From positions 1-6,910 of the forward strand of contig JAEZVS010000166.1 of assembly GCA_023443145.1 (NCBI GenBank): a stretch of DNA of 6,910 nt, read 5' to 3'. This stretch comes from Bacillota bacterium (GTDB lineage: Bacteria > Bacillota > Peptococcia > Peptococcales > Peptococcaceae). The notes under the pieces are model-generated. The model was not told the DNA's origin and searched no databases. It saw nothing but the letters and a program-made list of their open reading frames with translations. Each line of letters begins with the position of its first letter. The first letter of the stretch is position 1. A program made the position numbers and the translations under genes. Below, piece by piece: positions 1 to 5,446 of the stretch.

Positions 1-11
1 GGGCAGGATCT

Positions 12-1415
12 ATGGATCTTTTGCTTCAAATTAACACAAGTATTAACAACATAGTGTGGGGCCCGATTATGCTGGTGCTTTTAATCGGTACCGGTTTGTA
101 CATTTCGGTGCGGACAAAGTTTTTGCAATTCCGCAAATTTCCCTTTGCTATGCGCGAAACCGTCGGTTCCCTTTTTGGGAAAACGGCTGCACATGAACGC
201 GATGAATCCAGTATCAGCCCGTTCCAGGCAGTGGCTACGGCACTGGCATCTACAGTGGGCACCGGTAACATTGTCGGTGTGGCAACTGCAATCACCATGG
301 GTGGTCCCGGGGCCATTTTCTGGATGTGGGTGTCCGCTTTGCTGGGTATGATGACCAAATACTCGGAAATTCTTTTGGCCCTTCGTTTTCGTGAGCGCAA
401 TGCCCGCGGCGAATATGTGGGCGGTCCGATGTATTATTTGTCCAACGGTTTGAAATTACCGTGGTTGGGCTTTGCTTTTGCTCTTTTTGCGACATTTGCC
501 TCTTTCGGTATTGGCAATATGACACAAGCCAACTCCATTTCAGGTGCTCTTGACTCCACCTTCGGTATTAATACGACAATTACCGGCGTTATTTTGGCCA
601 TTTTGGTGGCCGTGGTTATTCTAGGCGGGATCAAATCCATCGCCAGCGTAACGGAAAAAATTGTGCCTGTCATGGCTGTGTTCTACCTGCTGTTTTCACT
701 GGTGTTGTTGGTGTTGCATGCCAGCCATCTTCCGGATGCGCTGCGCTTAATCTTTGAAGCCGCATTCAGTCCGAAATCGGCTCTGGGCGGTGCAACAGGT
801 TATACCATTGCTTTGGCTATCCGTATGGGGATGGCCCGCGGGGTGTTCTCTAACGAAGCCGGTTTGGGTTCGGCGCCCATCGCGCACGCCGCTTCTTCCA
901 CGAAAGAACCGGTGCAACAAGGTCTCTGGGGAATTTTTGAAGTATTTATTGATACCATCGTGGTCTGCACGATAACGGCCTTGGTTATTTTGACAGCGGT
1001 GGATGCCAGCGGTGAATATCTCTGGAAAAGCGGCATTCATGAAGGCGCGGCACTGACCATTAAAGCTTTTGAACAAGGCCTGCCCGGTATGATGGGGGCT
1101 TATGGGCTCACCATTGGTCTGATGCTCTTTGCCATATCCACCATGTTCGGTTGGTCTTATTATGGCGAAAAAGCCATTGAGTACCTGTTCCGTCGCAGAC
1201 GCATTACCGGACAAGTCGTTATGGGCTATCGCTTGGTCTTTGTGCTTTGTGTGTTCTTAGGTTCTGTCGGCGGCTTAAAAGTCGTTTGGGCTATTGCAGA
1301 TACATTGAACGGTTTGATGGCCATCCCGAACTTAATCGGGGTTATCGGTCTTTCCGGTCTTGTGTTTAAAGAAACAGCCTCTTATTTTGAACGCAAAAAG
1401 CGCGGTGAACTATAG
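12..1415 (+). CDS. Alanine/glycine:cation symporter (AGCS family), complete
   Basis: This is a 467-residue integral membrane protein that should import alanine or glycine together with Na+ (or H+) across the cytoplasmic membrane. Family hallmarks are easy to read: the STVGTGNIVGVATAI stretch around residues 80-94 (an unwound first-core-helix motif), GGPGAIFWMW at 97-106, EYVGGPMYYL at 134-143, and ARGVFSNEAGLGSAPIAHA at about 275-293, the most conserved AGCS segment. The hydrophobic pattern gives about ten to eleven membrane spans, and the length matches the family's usual 440-490 residues. The start has only a weak AGGA at 5-8, close to the ATG, but the N-terminus reads as a normal AGCS start (short amphipathic lead, then WGPIMLVLLIGTGLYIS), so I accept it. 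The upstream promoter lies outside the window. The gene ends at a bidirectional terminator, so it is probably the last gene of its unit. The exact amino acid and coupling ion cannot be read from sequence. Confidence 0.96.
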   Translation: MDLLLQINTSINNIVWGPIMLVLLIGTGLYISVRTKFLQFRKFPFAMRETVGSLFGKTAAHERDESSISPFQAVATALASTVGTGNIVGVATAITMGGPGAIFWMWVSALLGMMTKYSEILLALRFRERNARGEYVGGPMYYLSNGLKLPWLGFAFALFATFASFGIGNMTQANSISGALDSTFGINTTITGVILAILVAVVILGGIKSIASVTEKIVPVMAVFYLLFSLVLLVLHASHLPDALRLIFEAAFSPKSALGGATGYTIALAIRMGMARGVFSNEAGLGSAPIAHAASSTKEPVQQGLWGIFEVFIDTIVVCTITALVILTAVDASGEYLWKSGIHEGAALTIKAFEQGLPGMMGAYGLTIGLMLFAISTMFGWSYYGEKAIEYLFRRRRITGQVVMGYRLVFVLCVFLGSVGGLKVVWAIADTLNGLMAIPNLIGVIGLSGLVFKETASYFERKKRGEL

Positions 1416-1444
1416 TCATCTGTTTTGAGACATAGATGAAAGTT

Positions 1445-1489
1445 AAAAGCGGCCTCCATCCACAGGGAGTTGCCGCTTTTGGCTTTTTT
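1445..1489. terminator. Bidirectional intrinsic terminator between convergent genes
   Basis: AAAAGCGGC (1445-1453) pairs perfectly with GCCGCTTTT (1472-1480). Inside it CTCC (1454-1457) pairs with GGAG (1466-1469), leaving an 8-nt loop and a 2-nt bulge. On the + strand the stem ends in TTTT and a further run of six T follows at 1484-1489; this stops the symporter transcript. On the - strand the stem also ends in TTTT followed by AACTTTCAT, so it can stop the thiamine-binding gene, which ends at 1488. One hairpin therefore serves both genes. Confidence 0.85.
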
Positions 1490-1790
1490 AGGAGAGTTTT
1501 TCTTCAACTGACTGCAGTTTTTGCGACATGGAAGCATCTTTGTCGCGGCGATCATCAATTTTCAGGATGGTATAGACACGGTTGCTTCCTGCGGCGAAAA
1601 CCCTTTCCTGCATATCTCGCACACAGGAAAAAATGGCGTCAATGTCGCCCTCCAAGACGGTTCCCATGGGATTCAGAGATACGTGCAGCTTGCTGTGTTG
1701 CTGCGCCACTTCGTAAGCCTGAGCCACATAGGGGCTAAGACTTGTGGTGGGTGTGCCCACCGGCATGACGGTGATTTCGACTATGGCCAT
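1488..1790 (-). CDS. MTH1187-family thiamine-binding protein (DUF77/YqgV-like)
   Basis: A 100-residue protein of the MTH1187/YkoF-like family: small ferredoxin-fold proteins that assemble into tetramers, some of which bind thiamine or related pyrimidines in the cytoplasm. The sequence carries the family landmarks: the N-terminal strand MAIVEITVMPVGT (residues 1-13), the S-P-Y-V-A helix start (19-23), LNPMGTVLEGD (39-49), and the C-terminal RVYTILKIDDRRDK (71-84). The open frame extends further upstream to 1859, but the start at 1790 is preferred: AGAAAGGAG lies 7 nt before it, the family begins at MAI-E-T, and the longer version would run through the likely promoter. A second ATG directly before it (1793) is possible but only 4 nt from the GGAG. 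No thiamine pyrophosphate riboswitch is visible in its short leader. Ligand and role remain uncertain; the family is known mainly from structures. Confidence 0.9.
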   Translation of the reverse strand: MAIVEITVMPVGTPTTSLSPYVAQAYEVAQQHSKLHVSLNPMGTVLEGDIDAIFSCVRDMQERVFAAGSNRVYTILKIDDRRDKDASMSQKLQSVEEKLS

Positions 1791-1824
1791 CATAAAGCTC
1801 CTTTCTGCAAATGGCGATGAGATG

Positions 1825-1859
1825 ATTCTAAGTGTGACAAAATTTAATTCTGTTGTCAA
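1825..1859 (-). promoter_or_regulatory. Candidate promoter for the thiamine-binding gene
   Basis: Read on the - strand, a perfect TTGACA lies at 1859-1854. No equally good -10 follows: the 17-nt position reads CACACT (1836-1831, three matches), and a better TAGAAT (1830-1825) is 23 nt away, which is too far. The -35 box is convincing and the -10 assignment is weak. The leader to the start at 1790 would be about 30-40 nt. Confidence 0.4.
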
Positions 1860-1860
1860 T

Positions 1861-1866
1861 GTGCAC
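1861..1866. promoter_or_regulatory. GTGCAC palindrome between two back-to-back -35 boxes
   Basis: GTGCAC is a perfect 6-bp palindrome centred between the -35 of the leftward gene (1854-1859) and that of the rightward gene (1869-1874). The place is suited to a shared regulator, but six bases can occur by chance and no longer inverted repeat extends from it. Confidence 0.2.
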
Positions 1867-1868
1867 GG

Positions 1869-1897
1869 TTGAGGCCATCCGTAGAAAAGGCTATAAT
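1869..1897 (+). promoter_or_regulatory. Sigma-A-type promoter of the DJ-1/PBP operon
   Basis: TTGAGG (1869-1874) and a consensus TATAAT (1892-1897) are separated by exactly 17 nt. This predicts transcription starting near 1904 and a leader of about 36 nt before the ATG at 1940. It is the best promoter match in the window. Confidence 0.75.
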
Positions 1898-1939
1898 AAA
1901 GACAGATGCCGAAGTTTTATATAAGAAGGAGTGACCATT

Positions 1940-2521
1940 ATGAACAAAAGAGTATGCGTGTTATTGGCACCCGGTTACGAAGAAATTGAGGCCTTAACAC
2001 CTGTGGATTATTTGCGCCGCGCGGGCTTGACCGTGGATGTGGTCAGCACCATCGAAGATATTGCGGTGGAGAGCGCCCATCAGGTGATGGTGCAGGCGGA
2101 CACTTTTTTAGAAGATCTGCGGCCGGAAGATTACAGCTGCGTAATTATTCCGGGTGGTCTGCCGGGAGCCCCCAATTTGGCCGCCAATGAATCGGTGATT
2201 CAATTTATTCAAGGGGTGCATGCCCAAGGGGATGTGGTGGCGGCCATTTGCGCAGGCCCCATTGTTCTGGAAAAAGCGGGGCTTCTTTCCGGGCGTCAGG
2301 CCACGTGCTTCCCGGGCGTGGAAGACAAATTGAATTCGGCTGCAGCTTGCCGTAAAGATACGGTGGTGGTCGATGATCGCATCATTACGGCCCGTGGTGC
2401 CGGAGCGGCCGGTTATTGGTCTTTGGCCCTTATCGCACATCTTTTGGACGACGAAGCAGCGCAAAAAGTAAAAAGCGCTGTGGTCATGGATATTGTTGAA
2501 GAGAATTTGGGTGTCAAATAG
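1940..2521 (+). CDS. DJ-1/PfpI-family protein (DJ-1/YajL subgroup)
   Basis: A 193-residue cytoplasmic protein with the class I glutamine amidotransferase-like fold. The reactive cysteine is C104 in the nucleophile elbow AAICAGP (101-107), and the partner acidic residue is E17 in GYEEIEALTPVD (12-23), matching C106 and E18 of human DJ-1. PGGLPGAPNL (71-80) and ITARGAGAAG near residues 152-161 are also typical. Proposed family activities are glyoxalase or protein/nucleotide deglycation and oxidative-stress sensing. Database names such as ThiJ (thiazole monophosphate synthesis) come from an old misassignment. I chose ATG 1940, with AGAAGGAG ending 8 nt before it. An in-frame GTG at 1931 overlaps that ribosome site and is unlikely to be the start. 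It is preceded by a strong promoter and followed after 12 nt by the PBP gene, so the two are co-transcribed. The substrate cannot be inferred. Confidence 0.93.
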   Translation: MNKRVCVLLAPGYEEIEALTPVDYLRRAGLTVDVVSTIEDIAVESAHQVMVQADTFLEDLRPEDYSCVIIPGGLPGAPNLAANESVIQFIQGVHAQGDVVAAICAGPIVLEKAGLLSGRQATCFPGVEDKLNSAAACRKDTVVVDDRIITARGAGAAGYWSLALIAHLLDDEAAQKVKSAVVMDIVEENLGVK

Positions 2522-2533
2522 AGGACTGCGGTG

Positions 2534-4393
2534 ATGATCAAGCGACACATTGTACTTTTGGTACTGGTATTAACAACTTTATTGGCCTTCACCGGCTGCC
2601 GAGAGGAAAGCGATAAAGCGGTGCTGCAAACGGTGGATCAGCTGGAAACCCGCCAACCCGATGCGGTGTGGGCGGCGACGGCGCCAAAGGCACAAGAGGC
2701 CTATGGAGAAGAAGGCATCAAAGGGCGCATGGAAAAAATAGACCATATCTTAGGTGTGTCTTCTATCGATTATCAGGATGTTCGTTTTAATAAGCAAAAA
2801 TCCGATAAAGAACGCCGCGTATATGATGCCAAAGCTGTTCTGAAGACCGAGTATGGAGAGATTGAGCGGCCTTTGGAGATGGCCTTTGTACCGGGGAAAG
2901 ACGGCCGTTGGTTGGCAGACTGGACACCGGCCCTTATTGTGCCGGGCCTTAAAAAGGACAACGATTTGCTTATTAAAAGCGCCCCAACGGTACGCGGAAA
3001 AATTTTTGATCGAAACGGACGGGTTTTGGCCGAAAACAAAGACGGCGTGCGCGTTTATCCATACGGTGTAGAAACGGCAGCGGTGGTGGGTTATGTACGC
3101 GCATTAACCGGAAAAGAAGCGGCAACGGGAGCCTATCCGGATGTTTCGGTGGGCACCTATGTGGGCCGTGCCGGCTTGGAAAAAGTTTACCAAAAGCGCC
3201 TGGGCGGTAAAAACGGTGTGCGCATCAGTTTTACCGATAACGACAAAGACGTGTTGATTAAGACCAATCCCACACCGGGGCAAGACATTCACACCACCTT
3301 GGATATGCAGGTGCAAAAAGCGGCCTTTTCCGAAATAAACGGCGAATACGGCGCAGTTGTGGCAATGAATCCGCAAAACGGGCAAGTGCTGGCCCTGGTC
3401 AGCTCGCCCACGTATGATCCTGCTCTGTGGTTGGATGGCGCCATGAGTTCTGAAGACTATGCTGCGGCGGTGGCCAATCAAGAAGTGCCGGGAGACGGCT
3501 TATTTGCCCAAAAATTTACGCCAGGCTCGACCCAAAAGCTTTTTACGTCTATCGTGGGCTTAAACGACGGGGTCATGACCTTTGACACCTACTATAATAT
3601 TTATGGTTCCGATTGGCAGCCCGATCATACCTGGGGCGGTTATCGGGTGCATCGGGTGACGCCAATTAATGGCGCCATCGGTTTGGAGCAGGCCCTCATT
3701 TCGTCCGACAACATTTTCTTTGCCATGTTGGGACTCAATTTGGGCGCCGAAAAATTGGTGAGCGGTTTGGAAGGCTTGGGGTATCAGCAAAACGTGCCGG
3801 GCGATTATCCCGCACAAAAAAGTCAAATTCACAGCACAGGCACCCTAGATCCTGAGCACCAAACGGGAATTGCCGATACCAGCTACGGTCAGTATCAGGT
3901 GCAGATCACGCCTTATCAGCTCTGCATGACCTTTGGTCTTCTAGCCAACGGCGGCAACATTATGGTACCCAAGTTGCTTTTGGATCAGGAAAAAGAAGTA
4001 TGGTTGCCCCAAGTAACCAGCCAAGCCAATATAGATTTTTTGAACAAAGCGTTGCGCAAAGCCACCGCGATTACCCATCCCACCGCCGATCGTTCGTATG
4101 CTGAATTTACCGGTAAAACGGGTACAGCTGAAGTGGGGCCGGGTGGAACAGTCAATTTGGGCTGGTATGCAGGTTATGACCAAAAAAATCCCGATTGCAC
4201 CATGGTTGTGATGATCAATCATGTGGAAAATCGGGGAGGCAGTGATTATAATACTGCCGTTTTTGGCCGCATTATGGATAAACTTTATATCAACGGCCAG
4301 CCGTATACACCTGCAGCAGGAACCATTGAAAAGAAGGCGGAAGATAAAGAGCAATCTGCTTCTCCTAAAAAAAAAGAGAATGAAAGAGAATAA
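2534..4393 (+). CDS. Lipoprotein class B penicillin-binding protein, PBP2a/PbpC-like, with NTF2-like domain
   Basis: A 619-residue D,D-transpeptidase that should crosslink peptidoglycan on the outer face of the membrane. The N-terminus is a signal peptide of about 21 residues ending in LLAFTGC, with C22 as the probable lipidated cysteine (F at -3 is not ideal). An NTF2-like MecA_N domain follows (about 25-135), then RGKIFDRNG (154-162) and a transpeptidase domain (about 265-590) with the three active-site motifs: STQK (S332 nucleophile, K335), SDN (391-393) and KTG (528-530). WGGYRVHRV and SSDNIFFA closely resemble S. aureus PBP2a from memory. The tail is highly charged and lysine/glutamate rich. 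Compared with PBP2a, roughly 70 residues appear to be missing between the DRNG motif and VYPYG (174-178). The start could also be GTG 2531, one codon earlier; GAGG at 2521-2524 serves either. Relatives with this architecture often bind beta-lactams poorly, but low affinity is not demonstrated by sequence. A terminator follows at 4470. Confidence 0.94.
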   Translation: MIKRHIVLLVLVLTTLLAFTGCREESDKAVLQTVDQLETRQPDAVWAATAPKAQEAYGEEGIKGRMEKIDHILGVSSIDYQDVRFNKQKSDKERRVYDAKAVLKTEYGEIERPLEMAFVPGKDGRWLADWTPALIVPGLKKDNDLLIKSAPTVRGKIFDRNGRVLAENKDGVRVYPYGVETAAVVGYVRALTGKEAATGAYPDVSVGTYVGRAGLEKVYQKRLGGKNGVRISFTDNDKDVLIKTNPTPGQDIHTTLDMQVQKAAFSEINGEYGAVVAMNPQNGQVLALVSSPTYDPALWLDGAMSSEDYAAAVANQEVPGDGLFAQKFTPGSTQKLFTSIVGLNDGVMTFDTYYNIYGSDWQPDHTWGGYRVHRVTPINGAIGLEQALISSDNIFFAMLGLNLGAEKLVSGLEGLGYQQNVPGDYPAQKSQIHSTGTLDPEHQTGIADTSYGQYQVQITPYQLCMTFGLLANGGNIMVPKLLLDQEKEVWLPQVTSQANIDFLNKALRKATAITHPTADRSYAEFTGKTGTAEVGPGGTVNLGWYAGYDQKNPDCTMVVMINHVENRGGSDYNTAVFGRIMDKLYINGQPYTPAAGTIEKKAEDKEQSASPKKKENERE

Positions 4394-4398
4394 TAAAA

Positions 4399-4437
4399 GA
4401 CAGCCGGTGATGTGCCTCTTTAAAGGGTGTGGCTGTC
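4399..4437. other. Imperfect hairpin just after the PBP gene
   Basis: GACAGCC (4399-4405) pairs with GGCTGTC (4431-4437), and an inner bulged stem of mostly weak and wobble pairs (4412-4417 with 4425-4430) closes a 7-nt loop. It has no T run on the + strand side; the next bases are AACCTTCC. On the - strand it is followed by TTTTATTA, so it could weakly block antisense transcription or protect the 3' end of the message. Confidence 0.4.
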
Positions 4438-4469
4438 AACCTTCCATTAAAAAAAATAATAAATAGGAT

Positions 4470-4509
4470 AAATAATAGGGTGCGGGTGCCGCGGCCTATT
4501 ATTTTTTTT
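4470..4509 (+). terminator. Strong intrinsic terminator of the DJ-1/PBP operon
   Basis: AAATAATAGG (4470-4479) pairs perfectly with CCTATTATTT (4495-4504). Inside, after a small internal loop, GCGG (4482-4485) pairs with CCGC (4489-4492) around a 3-nt loop. The right arm runs into eight consecutive T (4502-4509). This insulates the PBP unit from the iron operon. Confidence 0.88.
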
Positions 4510-4719
4510 CGCCGTTAGCGTTTCTTATTTATTCTTTTGTGTGATAGATCAACTATATCTTACAGCCTGTAATAGGCGATGAAACTGTCCGCAAACAATA
4601 TCTATCAAATGATGAGATTGCTAAAGATTATTTCTAGTTTTAACTGAATAGATGGTAGGGGATGACCAAATTCCTTAAAATGTTTCAGACCATGTTAACT
4701 TTAGATCTTGCTCCTGTTA
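4510..4719. other. A/T-rich non-coding stretch, possibly containing a decayed coding scrap
   Basis: No gene with a ribosome site and usual length is seen here. One + frame stays open from 4548 to a TAG at 4635-4637 and reads like ordinary protein (for example VRKQYLSNDEIAKDYF), but it has no usable start codon and two stops stand just upstream. In the same frame, after three more stops, ATG 4662 opens 23 codons to 4733, with purines directly against the ATG and no proper spacing. This could be the remains of a lost gene or chance. It is visibly richer in A/T than the flanking genes. Confidence 0.4.
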
Positions 4720-4748
4720 TTGACAGAGACTAATTTTAATGTTACATT
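4720..4748 (+). promoter_or_regulatory. Sigma-A-type promoter of the feoA-feoA-feoB operon
   Basis: A perfect TTGACA (4720-4725) is followed after 17 nt by TACATT (4743-4748, four of six consensus bases). Transcription would start near 4755, giving a leader of about 80 nt before the first feoA. That leader holds a short GGCGTC direct repeat (4777-4782 and 4791-4796) but no clear riboswitch or attenuator. Confidence 0.6.
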
Positions 4749-4751
4749 TAA
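4735..4751. promoter_or_regulatory. Candidate operator palindrome over the feo -10 box
   Basis: TTTAATGTTACATTTAA is an inverted repeat: AATGT (4738-4742) mirrors ACATT (4744-4748) around one T, with TT/AA matching again further out after one mismatched pair. The 7-1-7 spacing is the geometry of Fur-family boxes, although the bases are not the usual TGATAAT/ATTATCA. It overlaps the -10, so a bound protein would block the promoter. Iron repression is the natural guess for feo but is inferred. Confidence 0.35.
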
Positions 4752-4836
4752 CTACGATATTTCTGACTCTGGTTGAGGCGTCATCGCTTCGGCGTCTTTA
4801 TGAGATACACCATTTTTACGAAAGAGGGAAAATCAT

Positions 4837-5118
4837 ATGTCGTTTTTTGATGAAACCGCTAACGGCGTTCAAGACGTTCCAAATCGTCCCCAAGGTATGC
4901 GGGTGCCTTTGGCTCAGGCGCGGAAAGGCGATACGGTTCGTGTGGTGAAAATTTCCGGTAAAGATGAAACCCAAAAGCATTTAAGTGATTTGGGCTTTGT
5001 ACTGGACTCCGAAGTGACGGTAGTGAGCGAAGTGCAAGGCAATTTGGTGTGTGAAGTAAAAGGGGTGCGCGTGGCCATTGACCATACGCTGGCCCAGCGC
5101 ATTACGGTCATCAATTAG
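4837..5118 (+). CDS. feoA: FeoA-domain protein, first of two (N-terminally extended)
   Basis: A 93-residue cytoplasmic protein with a FeoA (SH3-like) domain at about residues 28-93: ARKGDTVRVVKI, then the helix with HLSDLGFVLDSEVTVV (54-69), then the strand pair NLVCEVKGVRVAIDHTLAQRI. FeoA proteins are thought to bind FeoB and support ferrous iron uptake or its GTPase cycle. The first 25 or so residues (MSFFDETANG to PQGMRVPLA) are a polar extension not found in the minimal 75-residue FeoA. The start is supported by AGAGGG 8 nt upstream. It is the first gene of the feo operon, and the stop is 15 nt before the next feoA, whose ribosome site fills that gap. It differs clearly from its neighbour, so this is not a recent duplicate. 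Confidence 0.92.
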   Translation: MSFFDETANGVQDVPNRPQGMRVPLAQARKGDTVRVVKISGKDETQKHLSDLGFVLDSEVTVVSEVQGNLVCEVKGVRVAIDHTLAQRITVIN

Positions 5119-5133
5119 GAAGGAGGAAGACGC

Positions 5134-5358
5134 ATGGCAATGACGCTCAAAGACATTAAGCCGGGCAGCACCGTGAAAATCATTGGAATTGACGAACAAG
5201 GGGCTGTGAAGCGCCGCTTAATGGATATGGGCCTGACACGTGGTACGCAGGTGTATGTGCGCAAAGTGGCGCCGTTGGGAGATCCCATCGAAGTCACCAT
5301 CCGCGGCTACGAATTATCGCTTCGTAAAGGTGAAGCTGAAAAAGTCCAGGTGGAATAG
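5134..5358 (+). CDS. feoA: FeoA-domain protein, second of two (minimal form)
   Basis: A 74-residue protein that is essentially only the FeoA SH3-like domain: MTLKDIKPGSTVKIIGI (3-19), VKRRLMDMGLTRGTQVYVRKVAPLGDPIEVTIRGYELSLRK (25-65) and a short acidic end. The RRLMDMGLTRG and APLGDPIEVTIRGYELSLR stretches are the canonical FeoA signature, making this the more typical of the pair and the likelier direct FeoB partner. A consensus AGGAGG (5121-5126) sits 7 nt before the ATG. A second in-frame ATG at 5140 is possible but less well spaced. It is followed by 88 nt and then feoB; no terminator is visible in that gap, so all three are probably one transcript. Confidence 0.95.
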   Translation: MAMTLKDIKPGSTVKIIGIDEQGAVKRRLMDMGLTRGTQVYVRKVAPLGDPIEVTIRGYELSLRKGEAEKVQVE

Positions 5359-5433
5359 CACCTAGACTTTTTTAAAGGCCTAAAAATTAGCATTAGTTTA
5401 TTATTTTCAGAATGAGTCAATTAATACAGGACA

Positions 5434-5439
5434 AGGAGG
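5434..5439 (+). promoter_or_regulatory. Consensus ribosome binding site fixing the feoB start
   Basis: AGGAGG lies 7 nt upstream of ATG 5447. It settles the start of the edge-truncated feoB, which begins directly with MLTVALAGNPNSGKT, so there is no N-terminal FeoA fusion. Confidence 0.9.
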
Positions 5440-5446
5440 ATGAATT

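Noticed and set aside
747..1214. 155-codon open frame on the - strand within the symporter gene
   Set aside because: It lies wholly inside a well-conserved AGCS gene, has low-complexity non-family composition and no ribosome site; it is a shadow of the + strand codon pattern.
1436..1820. Two + strand open frames of about 100 codons opposite the thiamine-binding gene
   Set aside because: They overlap the terminator and the recognisable MTH1187-family gene on the other strand and resemble no family.
1791..1859. 23-residue N-terminal extension of the thiamine-binding protein
   Set aside because: It would run through the probable promoter, lacks a ribosome site, and family members start at the MAI-E-T strand.
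1931..1939. GTG start for the DJ-1 gene, three codons upstream of ATG 1940
   Set aside because: The G of the GTG is the last base of the AAGGAG ribosome site, so ATG 1940 is far better placed.
1791..1939. Thiamine pyrophosphate riboswitch near the thiamine-binding gene
   Set aside because: The leaders are too short and lack the conserved CUGAGA-type element on either strand.
4221..4466. 81-codon + frame over the end of the PBP gene
   Set aside because: It overlaps the PBP coding region in another frame and continues through a hairpin into poly-A; no ribosome site.
4777..4796. GGCGTC...GGCGTC repeat in the feo leader considered as a terminator or riboswitch
   Set aside because: It is a direct repeat and does not fold into a stable stem; only a 3-bp TTCG-capped stem can be drawn.
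4739..4948. 69-codon + frame across the feo promoter and first feoA
   Set aside because: It begins within the -10/operator region and overlaps feoA out of frame, with no ribosome site.
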